A DNA stretch of 64,000 nt from Mycobacterium shigaense (GCF_002356315.1 NZ_AP018164.1:2790001-2854000); one strand, 5' to 3'. Numbered from the stretch's first letter, positions 9,168 through 18,792 are shown. Notes: generated by a model not told the origin, from the letters alone. Numbers and translations are program-made.

Positions 9168-10289
9168 GTGAGCGGGCTGCAACTTCGTGCGGTGGTGGCG
9201 GACCGCTCGCTGGACGTGGAGTTCGCCGTGTCTGCGGGCGAGGTGCTCGCGGTGCTGGGACCCAACGGCGCGGGCAAATCGACCGCCCTGCACGTCATCG
9301 CCGGGCTGGTCCGTCCCGACGAGGGCGTGGTGCGGCTGGGCGATCGGGTGCTGACGGACACGGCCGCGGGGGTGGACGTCGCGACCCACGACCGCCGGGT
9401 GGGGCTGCTGCTGCAGGACCCGCTGCTGTTTCCGCACCTGAGCGTCGTCGCCAATGTCGCCTTCGGACCGCACAGCCGTCGCGGGATGTTCGGTTCCGGG
9501 CGGGCCGACGAGAAACGGGCCGCACTGCGCTGGCTGCGCGAGGTGGATGCCGAGCAGTTCGCCGACCGCAGGCCCCGACAACTGTCCGGCGGCCAGGCGC
9601 AGCGGGTCGCGATCGCGCGGGCGCTGGCCGCCGAGCCCGAGGTGCTGCTCCTCGACGAGCCGCTGACCGGCCTCGACGTCACCGCGGCCGCGGCCATCCG
9701 CGGCGTGTTGCGGACCGCCGTCAACCGCAGCGGCTGCGCCGTCGTCCTGATCACCCACGACCTGTTGGATGTGTTCACGCTCGCCGATCGCGTGTTGGTG
9801 CTCGAGTCGGGGAAGATCGCCGAGATCGGCCCGGTGCCCGCTGTGCTCACCGCGCCGCGCAGCCATTTCGGCGCCCGGATCGCCGGGATCAACCTCGTCA
9901 ACGGGACGCTTGCGCCCGACGGTTCGCTGCATGCGTCCTCGGGTGCACGCTGGCATGGGACCCCGGCGCCGGAGCTTGGCAGCGGGCTCGCCGGCGGCGA
10001 CGCGGCGATCGCGGTGTTCGCACCGACAGCCGTGGCCGTATACCGACATCGGCCGCACGGCAGCCCGCGGAACTGCGTCGAGGCCACGGTGGCCGAGCTG
10101 GACATCCGCGGCTCCGCCGTGCTGGTGCGGGGGGTCCAGCAGGCCGACGGCGCGCCCGGCCTGGCGGCCGAGATCACCGTCGACGCGGCCGCCGAGCTGC
10201 AGCTGACACCCGGCGAGGTGGTCTGGTTCGTCGTCAAGGCCGCCGAGGTGTCGCTGTACCCGTCCGCCCGACGACACGCCGGGCGGTGA
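9168..10289 (+). CDS. modC: Molybdate ABC transporter ATP-binding protein ModC
   Basis: This ATPase powers molybdate import through ModB. The 373-residue protein has Walker A GPNGAGKST (about residues 30-38), ABC signature LSGGQAQR (about 140) and Walker B VLLLDEPLTGLD (about 160), followed by the switch ITHDLLD. The C-terminal third (about residues 290-365) fits a Mop/TOBE molybdate-binding domain, with the segment VEATVAELDIRGSAVLVRG. The start is GTG, seven bases after modB, so the two are cotranscribed. apa follows 116 bp later. Confidence 0.95.
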   Translation: MSGLQLRAVVADRSLDVEFAVSAGEVLAVLGPNGAGKSTALHVIAGLVRPDEGVVRLGDRVLTDTAAGVDVATHDRRVGLLLQDPLLFPHLSVVANVAFGPHSRRGMFGSGRADEKRAALRWLREVDAEQFADRRPRQLSGGQAQRVAIARALAAEPEVLLLDEPLTGLDVTAAAAIRGVLRTAVNRSGCAVVLITHDLLDVFTLADRVLVLESGKIAEIGPVPAVLTAPRSHFGARIAGINLVNGTLAPDGSLHASSGARWHGTPAPELGSGLAGGDAAIAVFAPTAVAVYRHRPHGSPRNCVEATVAELDIRGSAVLVRGVQQADGAPGLAAEITVDAAAELQLTPGEVVWFVVKAAEVSLYPSARRHAGR

Positions 10290-10405
10290 GGAGCTGAACT
10301 GCGTAGACGCCGGCCACGTTGCAGGTTGGCAACAACGGAAAAACCGCATGACATCTCCCGCTTGGCATCCTTGCGTCGCAGCCGTAACACGGTAGGTTCG
10401 TCGCC

Positions 10406-11443
10406 ATGAGCCAGGTGGACCCGCATTCGACCCGCCGCAGGGGGCTGTGGGCGACGCTCGCGATCGCCACGGTCACCAGTGCCAGCGTCGTCACGATTGC
10501 CTTGCCGGCAACCGCGAAGGCCGACCCCGAGGTTCCGACTCCGGTCCCGCCGACCACGACGACCGCGGCGCCTCCAGCATCACCGGCCCCTCCGGTGTCG
10601 CCGGCTCCCGCCGCATCGCCCGCCCCGGGTGCCCCGCTGCCGCCGCAGGCCCCGCCGGCGTCTCCGGGGGCGCCGGTGCCGCCACCGCCGGTCGACCCGA
10701 ACGCCCCGCCCCCGGCGCCGGGCGACCCCAACGCCCCGATCCCGCCGCCGCCTCCGGACCCGAATGCCGGCCGGGTCGGCAACGCCGTGGGCGGCTTCAG
10801 CTTCGTCGTGCCGGCCAGCTGGGTGGAGTCAGATGCCACCCACCTCGACTACGGCTCGGAGCTGCTGAGCAAGACCACGGGGCCGCCGTCGGCGCCCGGC
10901 CAGGCGCCTCCGGTCGCCAACGACACCCGCATCGTGATGGGGCGGCTGGACCAGAAGTTGTATGCCAGCGCCGAACCCAATGACGCCAAGGCCGCGGTCC
11001 GGCTCGGCTCGGACATGGGCGAGTTCTTCATGCCCTATCCGGGCACCCGGATCAACCAGGAAACCACACCGCTCAGCGGCGCCAACGGGCTGACGGGCAG
11101 CGCCTCGTTCTACGAGGTCAAGTTCAGTGACGCGTCGAAGCCGAACGGTCAGATCTGGACCGGCGTGGTCAGTTCGCCCGCGGCGACGCCGGGCGGCGGC
11201 GCAGCTCAGCGTTGGTTCGTCGTGTACCTGGGCACCTCGAACAACCCGGTCGACAAGGGCGCCGCCAAGGCTCTCGCCGAGTCGATTCAGCCGTGGACGG
11301 CCCCGCCGGCGGCACCGGCCCCGCCGGGCGCACCGGCACCGGGGGGGCCGGCTCCCACTCCGGCCCCGGCTCCGGGGGCGCCGGCCACCGACGCCACGCC
11401 TACCGCGACCCCGACGCCACAGCGGACCCTGCCGACGACCTAG
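10406..11443 (+). CDS. apa: Alanine/proline-rich secreted antigen Apa (fibronectin-binding, MPT32/45-47 kDa)
   Basis: Apa is a secreted, mannosylated glycoprotein of mycobacteria that binds fibronectin and host lectins. The 345-residue protein has a signal peptide ([19 protein letters not shown] up to ATAKADPE). A Pro/Ala/Thr-rich region (about residues 40-125) is the likely glycosylation zone. A globular domain starts at [19 protein letters not shown] and runs to about residue 300, followed by a second Pro-rich tail. Order modA-modB-modC-apa is the mycobacterial arrangement, which is why apa was once named modD. It is slightly longer than the roughly 325-residue M. tuberculosis protein, mainly through extra Pro repeats. 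Confidence 0.95.
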   Translation: MSQVDPHSTRRRGLWATLAIATVTSASVVTIALPATAKADPEVPTPVPPTTTTAAPPASPAPPVSPAPAASPAPGAPLPPQAPPASPGAPVPPPPVDPNAPPPAPGDPNAPIPPPPPDPNAGRVGNAVGGFSFVVPASWVESDATHLDYGSELLSKTTGPPSAPGQAPPVANDTRIVMGRLDQKLYASAEPNDAKAAVRLGSDMGEFFMPYPGTRINQETTPLSGANGLTGSASFYEVKFSDASKPNGQIWTGVVSSPAATPGGGAAQRWFVVYLGTSNNPVDKGAAKALAESIQPWTAPPAAPAPPGAPAPGGPAPTPAPAPGAPATDATPTATPTPQRTLPTT

Positions 11444-11484
11444 CGGGTCCACCGGCGAGACCCCGGGCCGACCCACCCCGATGC

Positions 11485-11514
11485 GGTATTTAAAGGGGTG
11501 CGAAAACGGGGTAT
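11485..11514 (+). promoter_or_regulatory. Possible SigF-like promoter (weak)
   Basis: A GGGTAT hexamer at 11509-11514 resembles the -10 box of the mycobacterial stress factor SigF. The only GG-rich -35 candidate, GGTAT at 11485, is 19 bases away, longer than the usual 15-17. It precedes the first of two GlsB-like genes. It is listed because the second gene has a better copy. Confidence 0.25.
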
Positions 11515-11572
11515 ACGCAAGGCACGGCCCGGCCGTTGAGCTGGGCTCTGCCAGCGATACAAGGAGACCCCA

Positions 11573-11872
11573 ATGGACATCACGGCAGCTACTGAACACC
11601 TCGCCCGATCCACGACGCTGACAAGCGTCGGGATCATCGGCTACATCATCATCGGCGGCCTCGCCGGTTGGATCGGCAGCAAGATCGTCAAAGGCGCGGG
11701 CTCCGGCATCCTGCTCGACATCGTGATCGGGATCGTCGGCGCGCTGCTCGGCGGCTTCCTGCTGAGCTTCTTCGTCGACACCGCCTCAGGCGGTTGGATA
11801 TTCACCTTCTTTACCGCGCTGCTCGGATCAGTCCTCCTGCTCTGGATCGTCGGCCTGGTGCGCAAGACCTAG
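11573..11872 (+). CDS. GlsB/YeaQ/YmgE-family small membrane protein (Rv1861-like)
   Basis: A 99-residue membrane protein with three hydrophobic helices. The glycine-rich first repeat, [21 protein letters not shown], is the hallmark of the transglycosylase-associated (GlsB/YeaQ) family. [22 protein letters not shown] is the second segment and [12 protein letters not shown] the last. Family members are often stress-induced, and their molecular role is not established. AAGGAG lies six bases before the ATG. A second family member follows 140 bp downstream on the same strand. Rv1861 occupies the same place after apa in M. tuberculosis. Confidence 0.88.
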   Translation: MDITAATEHLARSTTLTSVGIIGYIIIGGLAGWIGSKIVKGAGSGILLDIVIGIVGALLGGFLLSFFVDTASGGWIFTFFTALLGSVLLLWIVGLVRKT

Positions 11873-11941
11873 GCATTCGGGCAGTCGGGGCGGGCAGGTA
11901 AACGCGCGCCGCGACAAGCGAACTCGCCCCGATCGCCGCGC

Positions 11942-11967
11942 GGTTGGCGCCACCCTGAGCGGGGTAT
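11942..11967 (+). promoter_or_regulatory. SigF-type promoter
   Basis: GGTTG at 11942-11946 and GGGTAT at 11962-11967 are separated by exactly 15 bases, fitting the published mycobacterial SigF pattern GGTTT-N15-17-GGGTA with one mismatch. A transcript would begin near 11974 and give a leader of about 40 bases before the GTG at 12013. Confidence 0.55.
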
Positions 11968-12012
11968 TGCTCCCAAGGTCCCCTTATCAGCTAACCCGCA
12001 AAGGAGCCCGTC

Positions 12013-12291
12013 GTGGTTCTGCACATCATCTGGCTAATCGTGTTGGGTCTCATCGTCGGCCTGATCGCACGCGCCATCGTCCCGGGCAAGCAGCCCATGG
12101 GCTGGATCGCGACGGCCCTGCTCGGCATCGTCGGCTCGTACGTCGGCGGCACAGTGGGCAGCATCGTCTTCCCGCCGCACGTGTTCGACATTCACCCGCC
12201 CATCCAGCATTCGTTCCTCGGGGCGCTGGTGGGAGCGGTGATCCTGTTGCTGATCTACAAGTTCGCCACCTCGCGCACCAAGACGCTCTAG
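12013..12291 (+). CDS. GlsB/YeaQ/YmgE-family small membrane protein, second copy
   Basis: A 92-residue membrane protein with GTG start preceded by AAAGGAG. Helix 1 is [20 protein letters not shown], followed by the family's [19 protein letters not shown] turn and a glycine-rich helix, then a final helix [15 protein letters not shown]. The PGxQxMGW pattern is more canonical than in the neighbouring gene. It is preceded by a SigF-type promoter, which suggests stationary-phase or envelope-stress expression. The function of the family is unproven. The two neighbours differ in sequence, so this is not a recent tandem duplication. Confidence 0.88.
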   Translation: MVLHIIWLIVLGLIVGLIARAIVPGKQPMGWIATALLGIVGSYVGGTVGSIVFPPHVFDIHPPIQHSFLGALVGAVILLLIYKFATSRTKTL

Positions 12292-12305
12292 CCCATCATG
12301 GGGTG

Positions 12306-13328
12306 ATGGCCCCGGCGGCGAAGACGATGCAGGCGTGGCAGGTTCGGCAGCCGGGGCCGATGGCCACCCGGCCGCTCGAGCGGGTCAGCACCGACATCCC
12401 GCGGCCCGGCCCCGCGGAGTTACTGGTGGCCGTGCGCGCCTGCGGCGTGTGCCGCACCGACCTGCACGTCACCGAGGGCGACCTTCCCGTCCACCGCGAC
12501 CGCGTCACGCCTGGCCACGAAGTGGTGGGGGAGGTTGTCGAAGTCGGGGCCGACGCCGGCGACGGGTTTCGCGTGGGCGACCGCGTCGGCATCGCCTGGC
12601 TGCGCCACACCTGCGGCGGGTGCGCCTATTGCCGTCGGGGCGCCGAGAACCTGTGCCCGCAGTCCCGCTACACCGGCTGGGACGCCGACGGCGGTTACGC
12701 CGAATTCGCAACGGTGCCTTCGGCTTTCGCCCACCACTTGCCGAGCGGCTACACCGACAGCGAGCTTGCGCCGCTGCTGTGCGCCGGCATCATCGGCTAT
12801 CGCTCGCTGCTGCGCGCCGAGCTGCCTCCCGGTGGGCGGTTGGGCCTGTACGGCTTCGGCGGCAGCGCCCATATCACCGCCCAGGTCGCGCTGGCGCAGG
12901 GCGCCGAGGTGCACGTGATGACCCGTGGCCAGGAGGCGCGCGAGCTGGCGATCCAACTCGGCGCCGCGTCGGCGCAGGGCGCCGCCGATCCGCCGCCCGT
13001 GCCGCTGGATGCGGCGATCCTCTTCGCACCGGTAGGCGAGCTGGTGTTGCCCGCGCTCGAGGCGCTGGACCGCGGCGGCACCCTGGCCATCGCGGGGATC
13101 CACCTGTCGGATATCCCGACCCTGAACTACCAGCGTCACCTGTTCCAGGAACGGCAGCTCCGGTCGGTCACGTCGAACACCCGGGCCGACGCCCGCGAGT
13201 TTCTGGACTTCGCCGGCCGGCATCGCATCGAGGTGACCACGCCGGAATATCCGCTGGATCAAGCCGATGAGGCGCTGGGGGATCTGGCCGCCGGGCGCGT
13301 TGCCGGCGCCGCGGTGCTGCTGGTGTGA
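12306..13328 (+). CDS. adhA: Zinc-dependent alcohol dehydrogenase AdhA
   Basis: A 340-residue medium-chain dehydrogenase that interconverts alcohols and aldehydes using zinc and NAD(P). Catalytic zinc ligands sit in [13 protein letters not shown] and [12 protein letters not shown]. The structural zinc lobe is [15 protein letters not shown]. The cofactor motif is [10 protein letters not shown], close to the usual GxGxxG, and its histidine is also found in related AdhA proteins. The ATG at 12306 is chosen (a GTG precedes it directly); the frame stays open far upstream but covers the second GlsB-like gene. It corresponds to Rv1862. The stop is six bases from the convergent CPBP gene. Confidence 0.92.
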   Translation: MAPAAKTMQAWQVRQPGPMATRPLERVSTDIPRPGPAELLVAVRACGVCRTDLHVTEGDLPVHRDRVTPGHEVVGEVVEVGADAGDGFRVGDRVGIAWLRHTCGGCAYCRRGAENLCPQSRYTGWDADGGYAEFATVPSAFAHHLPSGYTDSELAPLLCAGIIGYRSLLRAELPPGGRLGLYGFGGSAHITAQVALAQGAEVHVMTRGQEARELAIQLGAASAQGAADPPPVPLDAAILFAPVGELVLPALEALDRGGTLAIAGIHLSDIPTLNYQRHLFQERQLRSVTSNTRADAREFLDFAGRHRIEVTTPEYPLDQADEALGDLAAGRVAGAAVLLV

Positions 13329-13334
13329 CCGCGC

Positions 13335-14096
13335 TCAGGACGACAGGTGCCAGACCAGCGCCGCGGCTAGGGCACCCATCCCGTTCAGCGACCAGTGCAG
13401 CGCGATCGGCGCGATCAGGCTGCCGCTGCGACGGCGCAGCCAGCTGAAGACTAATCCGGCCGTGCCGGTGGCCAATACCGCCAACGTCACCCCGGCCAGC
13501 ATTCCGAGGAACCCGCCGCCGAACAGCCGGGTGAAGCCGACGTTGCTACTCGTCAGGCCAAGCGACGTCGCGACATGCCACAGCCCGAACAGCAGCGAAC
13601 CCACCAAGGCGACCCCGCGGAAACCCCAGGCCCGGTGCAGCGCGCCATGCAGCACGCCGCGGAACGCCAGCTCCTCGGGGATGACGGTCTGCAGCGGGAT
13701 GATCACCATCGAGGCGACCAGCGCACCGGAGATCGTGGCGTAGTGATTGTTCATAAACATGGGCCGCGTCATCGGCAGCAGCACGCCGACCGCGATCACC
13801 GACGCCACGACGGCGACCGCCCCGAGCGCGTAGGCCAGGCCCGACCTCCAGTGTTCGCGGCCCAGGCCGAGGTCGGCCCAATCCAGGCCGTTGGACCGCA
13901 TCAAGAGCACCAGCCCGACGGCGGCCGCCGGCACGGTCGCGATGCTCGCCAGCGGCGTGGTGAAGTGCGCGATCAGGTTCGTGAGCACCAGCACCAGGAC
14001 GACGACGCCGAGGTCCAGATAAATCCGCAGCCGGTGCAGCGCCGACAACTCCGACACCACCGGATGGATGGCATCGGAAGCGGGGGCGGCGGGCAC
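13335..14096 (-). CDS. CPBP-family intramembrane metalloprotease
   Basis: A 253-residue integral membrane protein with six to seven hydrophobic helices, corresponding to Rv1863c. The CPBP (CAAX-prenyl-protease/bacteriocin-immunity) motifs are present. VIPEELAFRGVLHGAL carries the EExxxR pattern as EELAFR, FGLWHVATSL carries the FxxxH motif, and IALHWSLNG carries the final HxxxN-like motif. These residues form the metal site inside the membrane. The substrate is unknown. The start is GTG. The gene converges with adhA. Confidence 0.88.
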   Translation of the reverse strand: MPAAPASDAIHPVVSELSALHRLRIYLDLGVVVLVLVLTNLIAHFTTPLASIATVPAAAVGLVLLMRSNGLDWADLGLGREHWRSGLAYALGAVAVVASVIAVGVLLPMTRPMFMNNHYATISGALVASMVIIPLQTVIPEELAFRGVLHGALHRAWGFRGVALVGSLLFGLWHVATSLGLTSSNVGFTRLFGGGFLGMLAGVTLAVLATGTAGLVFSWLRRRSGSLIAPIALHWSLNGMGALAAALVWHLSS

Positions 14097-14129
14097 TCGT
14101 CGAGTTTACCCGCGGGCCGCGACCGACCC

Positions 14130-14470
14130 TCAGGCTCGCTTCCACCTGCGGGGTGGACACCCGTTCCAGCGGACGTGGGCGCAGGTGGACGCGGCGGTCG
14201 CCGAGTAGCCGAGCCGGCGCGCGGTTTCCTCGACCGTCAGACCCGAGTTGAGCAGTTCGGCGAGTTGAAGGCGAACCGCAGCCTGCTTACCGCCGCGGTC
14301 GAGGAGACCGCTCGCTGGGGCACTGCGGTCCAGTGGGTGACCAGGACCGCGACCACCGCATATCGACTCGCTCCTCGACGACGTCGAAGGCCTGGAGCTG
14401 GCCGGACCGGTGCGATGGGGGACGACGCCGTCCCTGAAGGGTCCGGCCTCGGTGCCGGTGCGGATCCGGC
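14130..14470 (-). pseudogene. Remnant of a helix-turn-helix protein gene
   Basis: On the minus strand a coding-like stretch ends at a TGA at 14130. It reads GGKQAAVRLQLAELLNSG, then LTVEETARRLGYSATAA, a convincing helix-turn-helix, then a short basic tail. Going upstream this frame has no ATG, GTG or TTG before a stop near 14477. A neighbouring frame, ending near 14287, carries a plausible earlier piece with LQAFDVVEERVDMRW. The two pieces look like one gene split by a frameshift, without a clear start. I cannot assign a family beyond HTH. It sits between the CPBP gene and the end of the phosphoketolase gene. Confidence 0.45.
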
Positions 14471-14480
14471 GGCACTAACC

Positions 14481-14582
14481 GGTTCTGCTCGGCACTAGCG
14501 GTTCTGCTCGCTCGGCTCCCACTCTGATGTGTCGTCTCCCTCCCATCACTCACCACGGTCGTTCTGCTAGCTCGACTCCCAC
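14481..14582. repeat. Short imperfect repeats copying the 3' end of xfp
   Basis: GTTCTGCTCG occurs at 14482-14491 and 14501-14510, and GTTCTGCTAG, the xfp stop region, occurs at 14561-14570. The copy at 14501 and the xfp end also share the next dozen bases (CTCGGCTCCCAC against CTCGACTCCCAC). GGCACTA precedes the first two copies. This looks like small local duplication at the end of xfp. Confidence 0.5.
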
Positions 14583-16945
14583 GTCCAGTTGGCGATCGCC
14601 GGGTCGTCCTCGCCGTGCTCGCGCGTGTAGATCCGGGCGTGCAACCGCGCGTCGGCCATCCGCTGGCGCAGCAGCGCGGCCCGGTCCGCCAGCCCGTCCA
14701 CCCGGTCGATGACGTCTATCACCAGGTGGAAGCGGTCCAGGTCGTTGAGCATCACCATGTCGAAGGGCGTCGTGGTGGTGCCACGCTCCTTGAACCCCCG
14801 GACATGGACGCGCGGGTGATTGGTGCGGCGATAGCAGAGCCGGTGGATCAGCCAGGGGTAGCCGTGATAGGCGAAGATCACCGGCTTGTCCCGGGTGAAC
14901 AACGCGTCGAATTCCCGGTCGGACAACCCATGCGGGTGTTCGGAATCCGGCTGCAGGCGCATCAGGTCGACGACGTTGACCACCCGCACACCCAGGTCGG
15001 GCAGCTCGCGGCGCAGGATGTCGGCGGCGGCCAGGATCTCCTGTGTCGGGATGTCCCCGGCGCACGCCAACACCACGTCGGGCTCGCCGGTTGCGGTGCT
15101 GGCCCACTCCCAGATGCCCAGGCCGCGGGTGCAGTGCGCGATCGCGGCGTCCATGTCGAGGTACGCCAGCGCGGGCTGCTTGCCGGCCACGATGACGTTG
15201 ACGTAGTCGCGGCTGCGCAGGCAGTGGTCGGCCACTGACAACAGCGTGTTGCCGTCCGGCGGCAGGTACACGCGCGAGATCTCGGCCCGCTTGTTGGCAA
15301 CCAGGTCGATGAAGCCCGGGTCCTGATGCGACGCCCCGTTGTGGTCCTGGCGCCACACGTGCGAGCTCAACAGGTAATTCAGCGACGCGATGGGCCGTCG
15401 CCAGGGCAGTTCCCGGCTGGTGGCCAGCCATTTCGTGTGCTGGTTGAGCATCGAGTCGACGATGTGCACGAACGCCTCGTAGCAGTTGAACAGCCCGTGC
15501 CGGCCGGTCAGCAGATAGCCCTCCAGCCAGCCCTGGCACAGGTGCTCGGAGAGCACCTCCATGACGCGACCGTCGGGTGCCAGGCCGTCGTCGTCGGGCT
15601 CGACCTCCGACATCCAGACCTTGCCGGTCGCCTCGAAGACAGCGGACAGCCGGTTGGACGCGGTCTCGTCGGGCCCCATCAGCCGAAAGCGATCCGGGTT
15701 GCGGGCGATGACGTCGCGCAGGAACGTGCCGAGCACCCGGGTGGCCTCGTGGGTCGCGGTGGCCGGCTGCGACACCGGCACCGCGTAGTCGCGAAAGTCC
15801 GGCAAGTCCAGCTCCCGCAGCAGCAGCCCGCCGTTGGCGTGCGGGTTCGCGCTCATCCGCCGGGCGCCCGTCGGCGCCAGCGCCCGCAACTCCGGCCGCA
15901 GTGCGCCGTCGGCGTCGAACAGCTCCCCGGGCCCGTAGCTGCGCAGCCACTCCTCCAACTGGGCGCGATGCTCGGCGTTCTCGTGCGTCTCGGCGAGCGG
16001 CACCTGGTGCGCCCGCCAGGTGCCCTCGACGTGTTTGCCGTCGACCACTTTGGGCCCCGTCCAGCCCTTCGGAGTGCGCAGCACGATCATCGGCCATACC
16101 GGGCGCTCGGTCGTCGCGCCGTCGCGCGCGGCGCGCTGGATGGCTGCGATGTCGTCGAACGCGTCGTCCAGCGCCGCGGCCAGCTCCTGATGCACGAAAC
16201 CCGGGTCGTCGCCGGCGACGGTGATCGGCCGGTAGCCGTAGCCGCGCAGCAACGACTCGAGCTCGGCGTGCGGGATCCGGGCCAGCACCGTCGGGTTGGC
16301 GATCTTGTAGCCGTTGAGGTGCAAGATCGGCAGCACCGCGCCGTCGACGGCCGGATTGAGGAACTTGTTGGAGTGCCAGCTGGCGGCCAGCGGGCCGGTC
16401 TCGGCCTCGCCGTCGCCGATCACGCAAGCGACCACCAGGTCCGGATTGTCGAAGGCGGCACCGTAGGCGTGCACCAGCGCGTAGCCGAGCTCGCCGCCTT
16501 CGTGGATGGAGCCCGGGGTCTGGGCCGCGACGTGGCTGGGGATGCCGCCGGGGAAGGAGAACTGGCGGAACAGCTTGCGCAGCCCTTCGGTGTCCTCGCC
16601 GATGCCGCTGTACACCTCGGTGTAGGTGCCTTCGAGGTAGGCGTTGGCGACCAGGCCGGGGCCGCCGTGGCCGGGCCCGGTGACGTAGATGACGTTGGCG
16701 TCGCGATTGCGGATGACCCGATTCAGGTGCGCGTAAATCAGGTTCAGCCCGGGCGTGGTGCCCCAGTGCCCCAGCAGCCGGGGCTTGACGTGCTCGGCGG
16801 CGAGCGGCTCCGTCAGCAGTGGATTGTCCAGCAGGTAAATCTGTCCGACCGACAGGTAATTGGCGGCGCGCCAATACTTGTCGAGCAGCGTGAGTTCATC
16901 GTCGGAGAGTGCTTCGGGCGCTTTGGTCGAGGTTTCGAGGCTCAC
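14567..16945 (-). CDS. xfp: Xylulose-5-phosphate/fructose-6-phosphate phosphoketolase
   Basis: This thiamine-diphosphate enzyme cleaves xylulose 5-phosphate or fructose 6-phosphate with phosphate to give acetyl phosphate plus glyceraldehyde 3-phosphate or erythrose 4-phosphate. The 792-residue length is normal. The N-terminal domain has [19 protein letters not shown] and [18 protein letters not shown]. The ThDP region carries [17 protein letters not shown] and [19 protein letters not shown] (GDG...N binding motif). The C-terminal part has [17 protein letters not shown] and [13 protein letters not shown]. The start is GTG. No acetate kinase or phosphotransacetylase gene is in the window, so the fate of acetyl phosphate is not shown. 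It is an insertion relative to the M. tuberculosis order. Confidence 0.95.
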   Translation of the reverse strand: MSLETSTKAPEALSDDELTLLDKYWRAANYLSVGQIYLLDNPLLTEPLAAEHVKPRLLGHWGTTPGLNLIYAHLNRVIRNRDANVIYVTGPGHGGPGLVANAYLEGTYTEVYSGIGEDTEGLRKLFRQFSFPGGIPSHVAAQTPGSIHEGGELGYALVHAYGAAFDNPDLVVACVIGDGEAETGPLAASWHSNKFLNPAVDGAVLPILHLNGYKIANPTVLARIPHAELESLLRGYGYRPITVAGDDPGFVHQELAAALDDAFDDIAAIQRAARDGATTERPVWPMIVLRTPKGWTGPKVVDGKHVEGTWRAHQVPLAETHENAEHRAQLEEWLRSYGPGELFDADGALRPELRALAPTGARRMSANPHANGGLLLRELDLPDFRDYAVPVSQPATATHEATRVLGTFLRDVIARNPDRFRLMGPDETASNRLSAVFEATGKVWMSEVEPDDDGLAPDGRVMEVLSEHLCQGWLEGYLLTGRHGLFNCYEAFVHIVDSMLNQHTKWLATSRELPWRRPIASLNYLLSSHVWRQDHNGASHQDPGFIDLVANKRAEISRVYLPPDGNTLLSVADHCLRSRDYVNVIVAGKQPALAYLDMDAAIAHCTRGLGIWEWASTATGEPDVVLACAGDIPTQEILAAADILRRELPDLGVRVVNVVDLMRLQPDSEHPHGLSDREFDALFTRDKPVIFAYHGYPWLIHRLCYRRTNHPRVHVRGFKERGTTTTPFDMVMLNDLDRFHLVIDVIDRVDGLADRAALLRQRMADARLHARIYTREHGEDDPAIANWTWESS

Positions 16946-16991
16946 GTGCCCGATTGTCCGCGACGCCGCTGAAGGCCGCTAGGTAAGAAGG

Positions 16992-17834
16992 TCACTCCTC
17001 GCCGCGGGCCCGCGCCTCGTAGTCCCGGCGCTTCTCGTCGTCGACGTCGGTGAAAACGTGCTCGCCGCCGAGGAGACGGTTAAGGCCCTCCGACAATCCT
17101 CGTGGCATGAACTTCTGCGACGCGATGAGAGCCCCGGCCAGCCTGGTGACGCGAACTCGCGGTCTGGGGTGGTCTATCAACTTGACGATCGCGTCGGCGA
17201 TGTCGGACGGTTCGGCGTTTCTGATGCCCTTGGCACCCTGGGTTCCGGCGATCAGTTCGGTGTTCACGAACGTCGGATTGACGAGCGAGAACTGCACACC
17301 CGTGCCGCGATATTCGATCCTGGCCGCGTCGGTGTAGCCGACCACGGCATGCTTGCTGGCGCAGTAGGTGGCCGCGCCGGCGAGGTAGGTCTCCCCGGCC
17401 AGCGACGCGACGTTGATGATGTGGCCTTGCCCACGCGGGATCATGCGCGCCAGCGCCAGTTTGCTGCCCAGCATGACGCCGTAGACGTTGATGTCGAGGA
17501 TGCGCCGGGTGACGGCGTCGGGCTCGTCGACGATGCGGCCGAGCGGCATGATGCCGGCGTTGTTCACCAGCACGTCGATCGGGCCGAACTGGCGCTCGAC
17601 GGCGTCGAGGAATTCCGCGAACGACTGCGGGTCGGTGACGTCGAGTTTGCCGTAGACGTCGAGGCCGAGCGCGGTCCCGGACTCCTTGACCTTGACCTCG
17701 TCGATGTCGCCGATCGCGACCTTGGCGCCCAGATTGTGTAGTGCGGTCGCCGTGGCGAGCCCGATGCCGCGGGCGCCGCCGGTGATCACGATGACCTTGT
17801 CGCGGACCTTCAGTCCAACTGCCGTGTCTGCCAT
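16992..17834 (-). CDS. Short-chain dehydrogenase/reductase (Rv1865c-like)
   Basis: A 280-residue classical SDR using NAD(P). The cofactor motif is TGGARGIGLATA (about residues 19-30), NNAGIMPLG is the central NAG motif, and YCASKHAV holds the catalytic Tyr and Lys. The stretch INVASLAG carries the catalytic Ser. The C-terminal 60 residues (FMPRGLSEGLNRLLGG and a charged end) extend beyond the SDR core, as in several mycobacterial lipid-linked SDRs. The substrate is unknown. It lies 46 bp after the UppP-like gene's end on the same strand and 46 bp before xfp, so the three may be cotranscribed. Confidence 0.9.
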   Translation of the reverse strand: MADTAVGLKVRDKVIVITGGARGIGLATATALHNLGAKVAIGDIDEVKVKESGTALGLDVYGKLDVTDPQSFAEFLDAVERQFGPIDVLVNNAGIMPLGRIVDEPDAVTRRILDINVYGVMLGSKLALARMIPRGQGHIINVASLAGETYLAGAATYCASKHAVVGYTDAARIEYRGTGVQFSLVNPTFVNTELIAGTQGAKGIRNAEPSDIADAIVKLIDHPRPRVRVTRLAGALIASQKFMPRGLSEGLNRLLGGEHVFTDVDDEKRRDYEARARGEE

Positions 17835-17880
17835 CTGGTAAGCACAGCACTTCCGGTTCGCGCAGGCAACGAGCTCCGAC

Positions 17881-18792
17881 CTAGTGCAGCGTCAGCCAGG
17901 CCAGGCTGGCCGCCCCGACCACCGCGCAGTAGATGGCGAAGGGTGTCAGCGTGCGGGTTTCGAAGTACCGGGTGAGGAAGCGCACGGCGAGGTAGGCGCA
18001 AATGAAGGAGGCGATGCTGCCCGCCAGCACCTGGCCGCCTATCCCGCTGCCCAGCGGGCCGAACAGATCCGGGATCTTGTACACACCGGCGGCCAGGATG
18101 ATCGGCGTCGCCAGCAAGAAGGAGAAGCGGGCGGCGTCTTCGTGCGACAAGCCGCGCCACAGACCGGCGACGATCGTGATGCCGGAACGGCTGATGCCGG
18201 GCAGCAGCGCCAGGATCTGGGCGGCGCCGATCAGCACCCCCCGGCCGACGGGCAGCTGGGCGAGCCGGTTGTCGACCGCCTCGCCGGTGTGCCCGACGGG
18301 GGCGCCGACCGGTTCGGGGACCGCGGCCGCGGCGCGACGGCGCAGCACCTCGCCGGCATACAGCGCAATCCCATTGAGCAGCAAGAAGATGGCCGCCGGG
18401 ACCGGCTTGCCCAGCGTCGTGCGAAAGAGCTTCTCCAGGAACAGCCCCGCCAGGCCCACCGGGATGGTGCCGCCCACCAGCAGCCAGGCCAGGCGCTCGT
18501 TGGACGTCCGGATCCGGCGATGGCGCACCGAGGAGAAGAGGCCGGTCAGGACGCGCAGCCAGTCCCGCCAGAAGAACACCAGCAGGGCCGCCGCGGTGGC
18601 GACGTGTAGCCCCACGATGAACGCCAGGTAGGGCGACTGGGGCGCGGAGACGTTGAGGTCTTGGGCCCATTGGCCGCCGACCAGCGCGGGCACCAGGATC
18701 GCGTGTCCCAGGCTGGAGACGGGGAACAGCTCGGTGACCCCCTGGGCGGCGCCGACGATGACGGCCTCGACGTAGCTCAAATGTGCGTTCAT
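17881..18792 (-). CDS. Undecaprenyl-diphosphate phosphatase (UppP/BacA family)
   Basis: This family dephosphorylates undecaprenyl (in mycobacteria decaprenyl) diphosphate to recycle the lipid carrier for peptidoglycan and arabinogalactan. The 303-residue protein has about eight hydrophobic helices. Motif 1 is AAQGVTELFPVSSLGHAIL, keeping the (E/Q)xxxE pair but with LFPVSSLGH instead of the usual FLPVSSTGH. Motif 2, PGISRSGIT, holds the catalytic Arg and Ser. The variant motif and the location suggest a paralogue of the housekeeping uppP (Rv2136c), so I give no symbol. GGAG precedes the ATG. Confidence 0.85.
   Translation of the reverse strand: MNAHLSYVEAVIVGAAQGVTELFPVSSLGHAILVPALVGGQWAQDLNVSAPQSPYLAFIVGLHVATAAALLVFFWRDWLRVLTGLFSSVRHRRIRTSNERLAWLLVGGTIPVGLAGLFLEKLFRTTLGKPVPAAIFLLLNGIALYAGEVLRRRAAAAVPEPVGAPVGHTGEAVDNRLAQLPVGRGVLIGAAQILALLPGISRSGITIVAGLWRGLSHEDAARFSFLLATPIILAAGVYKIPDLFGPLGSGIGGQVLAGSIASFICAYLAVRFLTRYFETRTLTPFAIYCAVVGAASLAWLTLH

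Noticed and set aside
8375..10297. A 640-residue open frame on the + strand
   Set aside because: It overlaps modB and modC in another frame, is Arg/Gly-rich and shows no motif, while the modB and modC frames carry complete family motifs.
11967..12305. N-terminal extension of adhA over the second GlsB-like gene
   Set aside because: The extension is Arg/His-rich and overlaps a better gene; homology to alcohol dehydrogenases begins just after the ATG at 12306.
14550..16874. A 774-residue open frame on the - strand
   Set aside because: It is an Arg-rich shadow of the phosphoketolase gene, which has all expected motifs in its own frame.
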